From NCBI GenBank assembly GCA_965115825.1, contig OZ220464.1, positions 3,201,670 to 3,265,669 on the forward strand: DNA of 64,000 nucleotides. Reading direction: 5' to 3'. Below the pieces are notes generated by a model. That model was not told the origin of the DNA and made no database searches. It was given only the letters and a program-made list of their open reading frames with translations. This document shows, piece by piece, positions 22,716 through 31,461 of the stretch (position 1 is its first letter; each line of letters begins with the position of its first letter). A program made the position numbers and the translations under genes. This DNA is from Bin87 sp965115825 (lineage in GTDB: Bacteria > Chloroflexota > Dehalococcoidia > Lucifugimonadales > UBA3495).

Positions 22716-23546
22716 CTAAAACTCCACGGGCCGCAGGTAAGTCATATCCTGGCGTCGTTCCAGGTAGCCGGCTCTGGTTTCATATCCGTGGGCAAAAACC
22801 ATCAACCAGCCTTGCCGTTCGGCGTCGGCGAGGATTTCCCGCTTCTGCTCCATCACGGCTTCCGGCTCATAGTCAAAGGACGACAGCGTCGTCAGACCCA
22901 AGTGGTACGGCGTCGGCGCCAGGTCTCCCAGATATGCAATGCGCTCTCCGCCGTGGCTGAACACGGCAATTTGGTGGCCTTTGCAATGGCCGTCGGCCAC
23001 CAGCAGGTTCAAGCCGGGCAAGAGCTCGGTGTCCCCGTCCAGCAACTCCAGCTGGCCCCGTTCCGCTATCGGCGCCAGCTCGTCCGAGCAGTAGATGTCA
23101 GCGTGGCGCTCTGAAGGCTGTTGGGCGTCTTCCCAAGCGGCGCGCTGCACGTAGTAAGTTGCCTTGGGAAAGGAGGGCACCATGATTCCCTGGCGGTCCA
23201 TCCGGGTAGCGCCCCCGGCGTGGCTGAAGTGGAGATGCGACAGCACGACGCCATCAATATCCCTGGGCCCCAGCCCCAGCGCTTTCAGGCTGCGCATCAG
23301 CCGGCTGGGCACCAGACCGTACATTTCCTTATCCCGGACCGTGTCCTTGGGGCCTACCCCGGTATCGACGAGGATATTGCGCCCGCTGATGTGCAGCAGC
23401 GGGCAGTTCAGCCCCATCGTCAGACGATTTTTGCGGTCAGTCGTGACCATATCCTCCCACGTTGTCTTCGGCGTCCGCCCGAAGACGGCGCCACCGTCCA
23501 CTTTAAATACTCCGTCGCTGATCACCGTTACCCCAGTAGCGAGCAT
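22716..23546 (-). CDS. MBL-fold metallo-hydrolase family protein with altered HxHxDH motif
   Basis: The 276-residue protein has the metallo-beta-lactamase fold order: an N-terminal strand TVISDGVFKVDGG, NILVDTGVGP, VVLSHLHFSHAGG, a later VADGHCKGHQ histidine and YLGDLAPTPYH. The defining metal motif HxHxDH reads H-L-H-F-S-H, so the metal-2 Asp is replaced by Ser. VDTG, GHCKGHQ and GDL are otherwise intact. Relatives include lactonases and quinolone- or glyoxalase-type hydrolases, but the substrate cannot be deduced. It is convergent with mtaB, 7 bp apart. Confidence 0.8.
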   Translation of the reverse strand: MLATGVTVISDGVFKVDGGAVFGRTPKTTWEDMVTTDRKNRLTMGLNCPLLHISGRNILVDTGVGPKDTVRDKEMYGLVPSRLMRSLKALGLGPRDIDGVVLSHLHFSHAGGATRMDRQGIMVPSFPKATYYVQRAAWEDAQQPSERHADIYCSDELAPIAERGQLELLDGDTELLPGLNLLVADGHCKGHQIAVFSHGGERIAYLGDLAPTPYHLGLTTLSSFDYEPEAVMEQKREILADAERQGWLMVFAHGYETRAGYLERRQDMTYLRPVEF

Positions 23547-23864
23547 CTCAATCCCCTTTGTACCAACTTCCCCGGAATCCGGTTAGCAGGCCCTATCAAT
23601 CGTGGCTGTCTGCTTTGTATGATTGCGGCGCCGAAAACCGGAACGGCGTCGGCGGCAGCAAGCCTTGTCGGGCGTCCACTACCATAATTTTCGGCAGGTA
23701 AAATCCTGCCGCCAATAATCTACCGCCCCTTGCGGTTGGGGCGTCAATATAGGAAATTACAGATTTGGGCGATTTTCTGAAAAATTCCCTAAAATTGTAC
23801 AAAGGGCTTTCCGTCGCGGCGGGTTGCCCATCCGTCTGATTCGCTGACTCGCCGTCCATCCAGC
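23547..23864. other. Divergent intergenic region with two hairpins
   Basis: It separates the MBL gene (minus) from the K+ channel gene (plus). Two stem-loops lie side by side: CGGCAGG/CCTGCCG at 23692-23711 and CGCCCC/GGGGCG at 23724-23743. Downstream is an AT-rich stretch with TAAAAT at 23790-23795 that could serve as the channel promoter. No gene is evident. Confidence 0.4.
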
Positions 23865-24788
23865 ATGAGCCCAACAGAACCTTTTCAGAAAGCGCCGCAA
23901 CCGGGCCTGCGCCGGCGGGTATATGCCCTGATGGAACCCTCCATCGCCCCCGGTTTCCGGGTAGGCCGGCTGTTGCGGGCCGAGCCCGCTTTTATGGTGG
24001 AGTTCGCCCTGGTTGCCGTTATTGTCGCCAACTCCGCGGCGCTGGTACTGTGGACGGTTCCCCATCTGGCGGCGTCCTACGGCTTCTGGTTTCACCTTAT
24101 CGAGTACTGTACCGTCGCCATATTCCTGGCAGAGTACGCCCTCAGGTTCTGGACGGCGCCGGAGGCCGCGCCGGATCCGGCAGATGCCGGCTGGCGTTGG
24201 CGTTGGCGCTATCTACTCACTCCCCACGCCTTGGTGGATGCAGCGGCTCTGGTTCCATCCGGCATTGCCGTGGTCATTCTGCTTTCCGGGGTTGGCGGGC
24301 CCAGTCTGTCCTTCCTGCTTACGGTTCGCCTGCTGACGCGCACCGCCAAGCTGGCCCGTTATTTCTCCGCTGCGCGCCGCCTGGCCCTTGCCGTGCGACA
24401 GAAAAGCGGCCATCTGCTCACCACCGTAGTCGCTCTGATTGTCGCTCTGGTGATTGCGGCCACCCTGATGTATTTCGCCGAAACCAAGGCGCAACCTGAG
24501 GTCTTTTCCAGCATCCCGGCGTCAATGTGGTGGAGCGTGGTAACCCTGACTACTGTGGGCTATGGCGACGCCGTTCCCATTACTCCCGTCGGCCGGGCAT
24601 TAGCCGCCGTCATCGCAGTGCTGGGCATCGGCCTGTTCGCCCTGCCCGCCGGCATCATCAGCGCCGGGTTGCTGGAAGCCGACATTGCGGAGGATGCCGC
24701 CAGCCTTCACGGCAGCAGCCATCCGGAGACCGGCGACGTATGTCCCCACTGCGGCCAGCCGCTTCCGGGTAGGTCAGACTCCCCGTAG
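23865..24788 (+). CDS. Voltage-gated-type potassium channel
   Basis: The 307-residue membrane protein has six hydrophobic segments. A Kv-like S4 region carries spaced arginines (VRLLTRTAKLARYFSAARR, ~149-167), and the K+ selectivity filter TTVGYGD (~226-232) lies between the last two helices. The N-terminal cytoplasmic ~40 residues are basic, and the C-terminus ends in a short CPHCG element that may be a partial zinc knuckle. It resembles KvAP/KvLm-type channels. Its last 15 bp overlap the 3' end of gltX on the other strand. No ribosome site is obvious. Confidence 0.9.
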   Translation: MSPTEPFQKAPQPGLRRRVYALMEPSIAPGFRVGRLLRAEPAFMVEFALVAVIVANSAALVLWTVPHLAASYGFWFHLIEYCTVAIFLAEYALRFWTAPEAAPDPADAGWRWRWRYLLTPHALVDAAALVPSGIAVVILLSGVGGPSLSFLLTVRLLTRTAKLARYFSAARRLALAVRQKSGHLLTTVVALIVALVIAATLMYFAETKAQPEVFSSIPASMWWSVVTLTTVGYGDAVPITPVGRALAAVIAVLGIGLFALPAGIISAGLLEADIAEDAASLHGSSHPETGDVCPHCGQPLPGRSDSP

Positions 24789-26246
24789 CTTCTCAACCGC
24801 GGCTTCCAGTCGCCGGGTTACTCGTTCCGGTCCCATCACTTCCATCATCTCAAACAGGGGGGGAGTGGCGGTGCGGCCAGTGATGGCGGTGCGCAGCGCG
24901 CCGAAGAACTGTCGGGACGACAGTTCCAGATCCTTGCCCGTCGCCCTCAGCAGGGCTTCCAGCCGTTCGTGGGTAAAGTCTCCGGGATTCACGACGGACA
25001 GGTCATCGGCGGCCCGTTGCAATGCAGCCAGAGCGCTTGCGGCGTCCATGCCCCGCTGCGTCAGGCCGGCCGGGTCGTAATCCGGCGCATCCTCGAAAAA
25101 GTACGACAGCATATCCGGCGCATCGGCCAGGGTCTTCAACCGCTCCTGAACCAGCGGCGCGATGCGCAACAGGTATGCTCGGTCGATGGGCAGCAGATGG
25201 GGGGGGTAGGCGTTTTCGAGGAAAGGCAGGATGCGGTCGGCCAAATCGGCCACCTCCATATGCCGGAGGTACACGCCGTTCATCCATTGCAGCTTGTCCA
25301 AGTCGAAAATGGCCGCCGGTTTGCTCACCCGCTCCAGCGAAAAGCGCTCCCGGATGGTGTCCACGTTCATCACGTCGGTCTCGCCGTCCAATGACCAGCC
25401 CAGCAGCGCCATAAAGTTAATCAGAGCCTCAGGTACAAAGCCGGCGTCTCGGTACTCCATCAGCGACGTCGCGCCATGCCGCTTGGACAGCTTGGCCCGG
25501 TCGGAGCCCAGAATCATGGGCAGGTGGCCGAATTGCGGCATTGGCAAATTCATGGCGCGGTACAGCTGCACGTGGCGCGGCGTGCTGGGCAGCCATTCCT
25601 CGGCCCGCAGCACATGGCTGATTTCCATAGCGTGGTCGTCCACTACCACCGCCATGTGGTAGGTAGGAAAACCGTCCGACTTCACCAGCACGAAGTCGTC
25701 GGTCAGCTCGTTCTGCCATTCTACGTGTCCGCGGATGGCGTCCTCCACGGAAGTAACTCCCGACTGAGGCATGGCGAACCGCAGGACCGACGGCAAGCCG
25801 GCCGCTGTGTTGGCTCTGCGTTCAGTATCGGACAGATATCGGCAACGGCTGTCATAGCCCTGGCGCTGCTTGTTGCGGGCCTGCTCCTTGCGCAGTTCGG
25901 CCACCCGCTCCGGCGTACAGTAGCAGCGGTAGGCGTCGCCCGATGCTACCAGCCGCTCGGCGGCGGCGTGGTAACGTTCCAGTCGCTCCGACTGGAAGTA
26001 TGGCCCGTAGGGGCCGCCGACCCGGGGGCCCTCATCCCAATCGATGCTGAGCCATTCCAGGCCGTCGAGGATGTGATCCACTGCGCCCTCGGTGATACGG
26101 CCCCGGTCGGTGTCTTCCACCCGCACGACGAACTGTCCGCCATGCCGACGGGCGAACAGCCAGTTGAACATGGCAGTACGGATATTGCCGATGTGGGGGT
26201 TCCCGGTAGGGCTGGGCGCATAGCGCACGCGGACAGGGGTGGGCAT
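24774..26246 (-). CDS. gltX: Glutamyl-tRNA synthetase
   Basis: The 490-residue class I synthetase charges tRNA-Glu. The HIGH signature appears as SPTGNPHIGNIRTA near residue 10-23 and the KMSKS signature as AKLSKRHGA near ~250. The ATG at 26246 is chosen because a perfect AAGGAGGT lies 9 bp upstream; an earlier in-frame GTG overlaps that site. Lengths and spacing are standard. C24-like zinc motif residues CYCTPERV are present. It co-exists with a separate GlnRS, so this enzyme is probably the discriminating type, though that is inference. Confidence 0.95.
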   Translation of the reverse strand: MPTPVRVRYAPSPTGNPHIGNIRTAMFNWLFARRHGGQFVVRVEDTDRGRITEGAVDHILDGLEWLSIDWDEGPRVGGPYGPYFQSERLERYHAAAERLVASGDAYRCYCTPERVAELRKEQARNKQRQGYDSRCRYLSDTERRANTAAGLPSVLRFAMPQSGVTSVEDAIRGHVEWQNELTDDFVLVKSDGFPTYHMAVVVDDHAMEISHVLRAEEWLPSTPRHVQLYRAMNLPMPQFGHLPMILGSDRAKLSKRHGATSLMEYRDAGFVPEALINFMALLGWSLDGETDVMNVDTIRERFSLERVSKPAAIFDLDKLQWMNGVYLRHMEVADLADRILPFLENAYPPHLLPIDRAYLLRIAPLVQERLKTLADAPDMLSYFFEDAPDYDPAGLTQRGMDAASALAALQRAADDLSVVNPGDFTHERLEALLRATGKDLELSSRQFFGALRTAITGRTATPPLFEMMEVMGPERVTRRLEAAVEKLRGV

Positions 26247-26349
26247 GGCGGGTTGACCTCCTTGGAGCACATTGCCCGCAGATTAACGGTCCGGCGGGCG
26301 GGGTCGCGCTACTGCCGACGATGGTTGTCCCTTGACGCTGGCGCACTTG

Positions 26350-26355
26350 ATTATA
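26350..26355 (-). promoter_or_regulatory. Probable -10 of gltX
   Basis: TATAAT on the minus strand, predicting a leader of about 97 nt. No -35 is recognised. The same bases read TATACT on the plus strand one base over, but no plus-strand gene follows. Confidence 0.35.
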
Positions 26356-26482
26356 CTGCATAGCGATTACCCCCCGGAGGATATCCTGCCCGCAAGGACA
26401 GGCCCGAAGGGGTTATTCTCTTGCCTTGTAACGATGCGTCGGGGGATTAAAATACCGACCGGTTCAGGATGGGCTTGGCTTT

Positions 26483-27385
26483 TTACGGCGCCTGCCTTGA
26501 TCCGTGGGAATACCGGGCCGCGCAGATAGCAAGCGCCTCCCTTCGCCCGACCACCAGCCCTTCCTGCATCGCGTGGCGCAGGGATTCCTTAGCTCCCAGA
26601 TGGTAGTAATGCTGAAAGGTGGCTATTTCGTAGCCGCTGAACCAGTCAAACAGCCGATCGTTGCGACGGAATCGATTTTCGACCCACATTGAGTACAGGA
26701 ACCGACACGGCGCATCTTTCAGAGCCTGCGCCAGTTCGTACCCGTCCTGCTCACTCCAGGCATTGTAGTAGTCTGTAAAACGACCGGAGTACGGAGGATC
26801 GGCGTAGATAAAATCCGGCTTGCCGACCTGGCTGACAACGGCGCGCCAGTCAGCGCAGACGAACTCCCAATCTCGTCCCCGCATGGCGTCGCCGGCCCAC
26901 TGAACCTGGTTGCAGATTTTCGTGATGTAGGCCGGACGGAAACGCTCCGGCTTTTTGCAGAAAGGCGTGTTGAACTGTCCTTTACGATTAAACCGCATCA
27001 GCCCGTTGAAACAAGCCCGGCTCACAAACAGGAAATCCAGCGGGTTGCCCTCGTTGTTGAAACGCTCCCGAACCTGATAGTAGCGATCCGCGCCTTCAAT
27101 TCGCAGCCGCTCTCCCTCGTGTTGCAGGAACGATTCAACTTTTGCCGCGGTAATCTGCCCATTCTGTACGGCTCGATAGAAGTTGATGACGGGGACGCAG
27201 GTATCGGCGGCCAGCGCCCGTGGCGGTCGCATGTTCAGCAGCACCGCTCCGGAGCCCAGGAAAGGTTCGACCCATCGCCCTTGGCCATCCCATTCGATAT
27301 GGCTGGCGATAAAGGGCGCCAGCTTGGTCTTGATGCCTTGCGTCTTGATAGGCGGCGCTTTGGGTATCATTGCGGCAGACAGCAT
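26483..27385 (-). CDS. Dam-family DNA adenine-N6 methyltransferase
   Basis: The 300-residue alpha-class methyltransferase has SAM-binding FLGSGAVLLN near 43-52, the catalytic motif DPPYSGRF near ~205, and an N-terminal KTQGIKTKLAPFI like M.DpnII/Dam enzymes (expected target GATC-like, by family). The start is 2 bp after the glnS stop and follows AGAGGCAAC, so the gene is coupled to glnS. No restriction endonuclease is adjacent, so it is an orphan regulatory or protective methylase. An internal ATG five codons later is an alternative start. Confidence 0.85.
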   Translation of the reverse strand: MLSAAMIPKAPPIKTQGIKTKLAPFIASHIEWDGQGRWVEPFLGSGAVLLNMRPPRALAADTCVPVINFYRAVQNGQITAAKVESFLQHEGERLRIEGADRYYQVRERFNNEGNPLDFLFVSRACFNGLMRFNRKGQFNTPFCKKPERFRPAYITKICNQVQWAGDAMRGRDWEFVCADWRAVVSQVGKPDFIYADPPYSGRFTDYYNAWSEQDGYELAQALKDAPCRFLYSMWVENRFRRNDRLFDWFSGYEIATFQHYYHLGAKESLRHAMQEGLVVGRREALAICAARYSHGSRQAP

Positions 27386-27387
27386 TT

Positions 27388-29100
27388 TTAGTTGCCTCTG
27401 CCGCGCCCGCTTATTCGCGCCCAGGTGTCGCGCAGCGTTGTTGTGCGGTTGAAAACCGGCGCGCCGGGGCTGGTATCAACGTCGGCGCAGAAGTAGCCCA
27501 GTCGCTCAAACTGATAGCGTTCGCCCGGTTCGGCGTAGGCTAACGCGGGCTCGGCCATGGCGGTAAGCACTTCCAGCGAGTGGGGGTTAATCAGCTCAAC
27601 GAAGTCGTCGCCGGATCCCGCTGCGGCGCCGGCCGGGTCGGAGTCGGTGAACAGGTTGTCATACAGTCGCACCTCCAGCGGGGCGGCGTGAGCCGCCGAA
27701 ACCCAGTGAAGCGTCCCCTGTACCCGTCGCCCGTCGGGGGCGTTGCCGCCGCGACTTTCCGGGTCATAGACGCAATGCACCTCTACCACGTTGCCGTCGG
27801 CGTCCTTGATCACGTCGGAGCAGGTTATGAGGCAGGCGTAGCGCAGCCGGACTTCCCGGCCCGGAGCCAGGCGGTAGAACCGGCGCGGCGGGTCTTCCAT
27901 GAAATCGTCCCGCTCGATATAGATTTCCCGGCTGAACGGCACAGCGCGGACGCCCATTAACGCATCCTCCGGGTTGTTGACGGCCTGAAACTCTTCGCTT
28001 CCGCCCTCCGGGTAGTTGGTGATGATCACTTTCAGGGGGCGCAGCACGGCCATGCGGCGGGGTGCGCGGCGATTCAGGTCTTCCCGCAAGCAGTGCTCCA
28101 GCAGGGCCAGCTCGGTTACCGTGTTGCGCCGGGCCACGCCCACCCGTTCGCACATATCGCGGATCGACTCCGGCGTGTAGCCCCGCCGGCGCAGGGCGCT
28201 GATGGTGGGCATTCTCGGGTCGTCCCAGCCGGCCACGTATTTATCCTCAATCAGCCGTCGCAGCATCCGTTTGCTCAGCACCGTGTGCGTGAGGTTCAGG
28301 CGGGCGAACTCAATCTGCCGGCTGCGGTAGATGCCCAGCGCCTCCTGGCACCAGTCGTAAAGGGGCCGATGGTCTTCAAACTCCAATGTGCAGAGGGAGT
28401 GGGTGATGCCCTCGATGGAATCCGACAGAGAGTGCGCGTAGTCGTACATTGGATAGATGCACCAGGCGTCGCCGGTGCGGTGATGCTCGGCGTGGCGGAT
28501 GCGATAGAGGACCGGGTCGCGCAGGTTCAGGTTGGGCGATGCCATATCGATTTTGGCGCGCAGCACGTACTCGCCATCGGCGAACTCGCCGGCGCGCATC
28601 CGACGGAACAGGGCCAGGTTATCTTCAGTTGAGCGGTTGCGATATGGGCTTTCCCGCCCCGGCTCGGTCAGAGTGCCCCGGTATTCGCGGATTTCCGCGG
28701 CGTTCAGGCCGTCCACGTAGGCGTTGCCGTCCAGTATCAGCTGCTCGGCGTACTGGTAAAGCTGCTCGAAGTAATCCGAGGCATAGTAAAGATGCTCATT
28801 CCAGTCAAAGCCCAGCCACTTGACGTCGGCCAGGATGGATTCGACGTACTCAATATCCTCTCGCGTGGGGTTAGTGTCGTCAAAGCGCATATTGCAGCGC
28901 GCGCCGGGGAACTGCCGGCCCACGCCGAAGTTCAGGCAGATTGACTTGGCGTGTCCGATGTGGAGGTATCCGTTGGGTTCGGGGGGGAAGCGGGTTACCA
29001 CGCGGCCATCGTAAGCCCCGGCCGCCTGGTCGTCGCTGATGATGCTGCGGATAAAATCGGTGGGGATGTCCCCGGCGCTGCCGGCTTCGTTAACGCTCAT
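27388..29100 (-). CDS. glnS: Glutaminyl-tRNA synthetase
   Basis: The 570-residue class I synthetase carries FPPEPNGYLHIGHAKSI near residues 38-54 (HIGH) and VLSKRMLRRL (KMSKS-like) near ~275. The stretch RFDDTNPTREDIEYVESI is specific to GlnRS rather than GluRS, and the C-terminal beta-barrel anticodon-binding domain is present. Length matches the bacterial enzyme (~550). I took the ATG at 29100, since 28 further upstream residues are not family-like; a TATAAT lies at 29152-29157 on the minus strand about 50 bp upstream. GlnRS is patchily distributed in bacteria, most of which use GatCAB instead. Confidence 0.95.
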   Translation of the reverse strand: MSVNEAGSAGDIPTDFIRSIISDDQAAGAYDGRVVTRFPPEPNGYLHIGHAKSICLNFGVGRQFPGARCNMRFDDTNPTREDIEYVESILADVKWLGFDWNEHLYYASDYFEQLYQYAEQLILDGNAYVDGLNAAEIREYRGTLTEPGRESPYRNRSTEDNLALFRRMRAGEFADGEYVLRAKIDMASPNLNLRDPVLYRIRHAEHHRTGDAWCIYPMYDYAHSLSDSIEGITHSLCTLEFEDHRPLYDWCQEALGIYRSRQIEFARLNLTHTVLSKRMLRRLIEDKYVAGWDDPRMPTISALRRRGYTPESIRDMCERVGVARRNTVTELALLEHCLREDLNRRAPRRMAVLRPLKVIITNYPEGGSEEFQAVNNPEDALMGVRAVPFSREIYIERDDFMEDPPRRFYRLAPGREVRLRYACLITCSDVIKDADGNVVEVHCVYDPESRGGNAPDGRRVQGTLHWVSAAHAAPLEVRLYDNLFTDSDPAGAAAGSGDDFVELINPHSLEVLTAMAEPALAYAEPGERYQFERLGYFCADVDTSPGAPVFNRTTTLRDTWARISGRGRGN

Positions 29101-29323
29101 TTTCCCGTCGCTTGGCTTTATAAATTCGCTGCCAATGCAGCCCATCAATTGATTATAACGCACTGTGCTATTCTCCCTTTGCAAGGATCAGCGGCCCCGC
29201 CCAGCGCCATCCGTTTGCTGTCGCCGGCCCGGTGCGCTATACTCCCTGCGCTTGAAATGCACACCCTCTTTGCTTCGCCCGGCTGACGGCGCATCCACCG
29301 CAGCCCGGACGGGAGGCCCCTTT

Positions 29324-30463
29324 ATGGACATGGGATTCAGCGAAATTCAGCAGATGCTGAAAAACTCGGCCCGGGAATTCCTGAGCCAGGAATGTCCCCT
29401 CACCATGGTGCGGGAGTTGGAGAACGACCCGCAGGGATTCACCGAAGACACCTGGCGGCAGCTGGCCAGCCTGGGGTGGACCGGCATCCCCTTTCCCGAA
29501 CAGTACGGCGGCACCGGCGGCTCATTCCTGGATTTGGCCGTCTTGATTGAGGAGATGGGCCGAGCCCTGCTGCCCGCGCCTTTCTTCGCCACCGTCGCGC
29601 TGGGCGGCCTCACCGTCCTGGACGCCGGCAGCGATGAGCAGAAGCAGAACATCCTGCCCGGCGTCTGCGCCGGCACGTTGCGCCTCACCCTGGCACTCAC
29701 CGAGCCGTCGGCTACCACTGAGGCCTGGGGGGTGGAGACTGCGGCCATTCCGTCGGGCGAGGGCTATGCCATCAGTGGAACCAAGCTCTTCGTCCCCGAC
29801 GCTCACGCCGCCGACATCATCATCGTAGCGGCTCGCACCGGGCCGGCCGAGGGCGACCCGGAGGACGGCGTAACCCTGTTTCTGGTGCGGGCCGACACGC
29901 CCGGACTAACCGTCGCGCAAGTCAGTTCCATCGGCAACGAGCGGCTGTGCGAGGCGCGGCTGGACAACGTATCCGTGCCGAGCAGCGCAGCGCTGGGCCA
30001 GGTCGGCCAGGGCTGGCCGATTATTGAGCGGACGCTGACCCGGGCCACAGCGGCCCACTGCGTGCAGATGGTCGGCGGCGCCGAAGCAGTGCTGGATATG
30101 ACGGTTGAGTACGTCAAGCAGCGCACCCAGTTCGGCCGGCCGGTGGGCAGTTTCCAGGCTGTCCAGCACCACTGCGCGAACATGGCCACCGATGTAGAGG
30201 GCGCACGCCAGGTCGCTTACCAGGCGGCCTGGGCCATCTCCGAAGGCCGGCCGGCCCGTCGCGAGGTTGCCGTCGCCAAGGCGTGGTGCAGCGGAGCATA
30301 CCAGCGGGTCTGCTCGCTGGGCCACCAGTGCCACGGCGCCATCGGCTTCACTATGGAGCACAACCTCCAGCTCTACACCCGCCGGGCCAAAGTCCAGGAA
30401 CTTTCCTACGGCAGCGTCCACGACCACAAAGAAGCAGCCTTGCAAGAAATCGAAGCAGCCTGA
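29324..30463 (+). CDS. Acyl-CoA dehydrogenase family protein
   Basis: The 379-residue flavoenzyme has the three-domain family layout: an N-terminal helical part, a mid barrel containing LALTEPSATTEA and ISGTKLFVPDAHAAD, and a C-terminal helical part with VEYVKQRTQFGRPVGSFQ and the closing CHGAIGFTMEHNL. In this subgroup a glutamate base is often missing from the usual place, and the substrate (short, branched or aromatic acyl-CoA) cannot be told from sequence alone. A GGGAGG site lies 8 bp before the ATG. It heads a run of tightly spaced genes: HIT, YqeK and the candidate selenoprotein. Confidence 0.9.
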   Translation: MDMGFSEIQQMLKNSAREFLSQECPLTMVRELENDPQGFTEDTWRQLASLGWTGIPFPEQYGGTGGSFLDLAVLIEEMGRALLPAPFFATVALGGLTVLDAGSDEQKQNILPGVCAGTLRLTLALTEPSATTEAWGVETAAIPSGEGYAISGTKLFVPDAHAADIIIVAARTGPAEGDPEDGVTLFLVRADTPGLTVAQVSSIGNERLCEARLDNVSVPSSAALGQVGQGWPIIERTLTRATAAHCVQMVGGAEAVLDMTVEYVKQRTQFGRPVGSFQAVQHHCANMATDVEGARQVAYQAAWAISEGRPARREVAVAKAWCSGAYQRVCSLGHQCHGAIGFTMEHNLQLYTRRAKVQELSYGSVHDHKEAALQEIEAA

Positions 30464-30473
30464 GGAGCCTCCC

Positions 30474-30833
30474 ATGACCACCATCACTCCCGCCCGCAAT
30501 TCGCCCTTTGCCGCCATGGCCCGCGACCCGCTGCACCCTGACGTTATCTATCGGGACGAGCGTTGCTTCGTAGTGCGCGACATCGCCCCCAAGGCGCCGG
30601 TGCATCTACTTATCATCCCCAATATGCCCATCAACGGCCTGGACTACATCAGCCCTGCGATGGAGGCTGCGATGGGGCATTTGTTCGTTGTTGCGGCGGA
30701 AATGGCTCGCCGCGAGGGGGTTGCCATCAGCGGCTATCGCCTGGTGGTCAATAATGGCGATGACGCCGGCCAGACCATCGCCTGGCCCCATATGCACCTG
30801 CTGGCCGGCCGGGAATTGGCCGAGATGGGCTGA
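30474..30833 (+). CDS. HIT-family protein with incomplete His triad
   Basis: The 119-residue HIT-domain protein (purine nucleotide hydrolase/phosphoramidase fold) shows VIYRDERCFVVRDIAPKAPVH, HLLIIPNMP and the triad region WPHMHLLAGR. The canonical H-x-H-x-H reads H-M-H-L-L, so the third histidine is Leu while the nucleophilic second His is kept. It starts 10 bp after the dehydrogenase stop behind GAGGAG and ends 3 bp before yqeK, consistent with an operon. Pairing HIT with a dinucleoside-tetraphosphatase gene suggests a role in Ap4A-type nucleotide clean-up (inference). Confidence 0.85.
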   Translation: MTTITPARNSPFAAMARDPLHPDVIYRDERCFVVRDIAPKAPVHLLIIPNMPINGLDYISPAMEAAMGHLFVVAAEMARREGVAISGYRLVVNNGDDAGQTIAWPHMHLLAGRELAEMG

Positions 30834-30836
30834 CGC

Positions 30837-31454
30837 ATGACCGCCATCGCAATCCCCGGTCGGGTATATGACCGGATCCATCGCCGAATGCGCCGCCTCC
30901 CGCCGGGCCTCTGCGAGCACTGCCAGCGGGTGGAGCAGATTGCCCGCGACCTTTGCCAGCGCCACGGGCAGGACGCCGACGCCGTCGGCCTGGCTGCGCT
31001 GGCCCACGACGCCACCAGGCACTTCTCCGGCGTGGAAAACCTGCTGCGGATGGAAGAATATGACCTGCCCTCCGTAACGGATTTAGAGCGGCGCAACCCC
31101 GCTCTCCTGCACGGCCCGGTAGGAGCCGAGCTGCTGAAACGTGAGGACGGCCTCAGCCATCCGCAGCTGTACGATTCCGTCTATTGGCATACCACCGGGA
31201 ACCCTGCCGGCGGCGACGACATCGGCCATATCGTATTTCTCGCCGACAAACTGGATCCGGTCAAGCGCAGCAGCTATCCCTGGCAGCCGGAGTTGCAGGA
31301 ACTGGCGGAGGATGACCTTTCCGCCGCGATGATAATGTTCCTGACTAAGAACATCGCGCGCCTGTTGGATAAGGGCGTACCGGTGCATCCGGCGGCGCTT
31401 GAGGCGCGGAACGTTTTGCTGCTGGCCAGCAGCGCATCGGCAGCGGAGATATAA
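30837..31454 (+). CDS. yqeK: YqeK-like HD-domain dinucleoside tetraphosphatase
   Basis: The 205-residue HD-superfamily hydrolase shows H28 in EHCQRV, the metal-binding pair LAHDATR, LLHGPVGAELL and VYWHTTG, followed by IVFLADKLDP. These match YqeK proteins, which split Ap4A symmetrically. The length is typical (~190-200). It begins 3 bp after the HIT gene and ends 7 bp before the next small ORF. In many bacteria yqeK sits with nadD and rsfS; neither is here. Confidence 0.87.
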   Translation: MTAIAIPGRVYDRIHRRMRRLPPGLCEHCQRVEQIARDLCQRHGQDADAVGLAALAHDATRHFSGVENLLRMEEYDLPSVTDLERRNPALLHGPVGAELLKREDGLSHPQLYDSVYWHTTGNPAGGDDIGHIVFLADKLDPVKRSSYPWQPELQELAEDDLSAAMIMFLTKNIARLLDKGVPVHPAALEARNVLLLASSASAAEI

Positions 31455-31461
31455 CCGATTT

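Noticed and set aside
26360..26482. Structured ncRNA or riboswitch between gltX and the methylase
   Set aside because: Some pairing exists (CCTG/CAGG), but no known riboswitch core; the -10 here more simply serves gltX on the minus strand.
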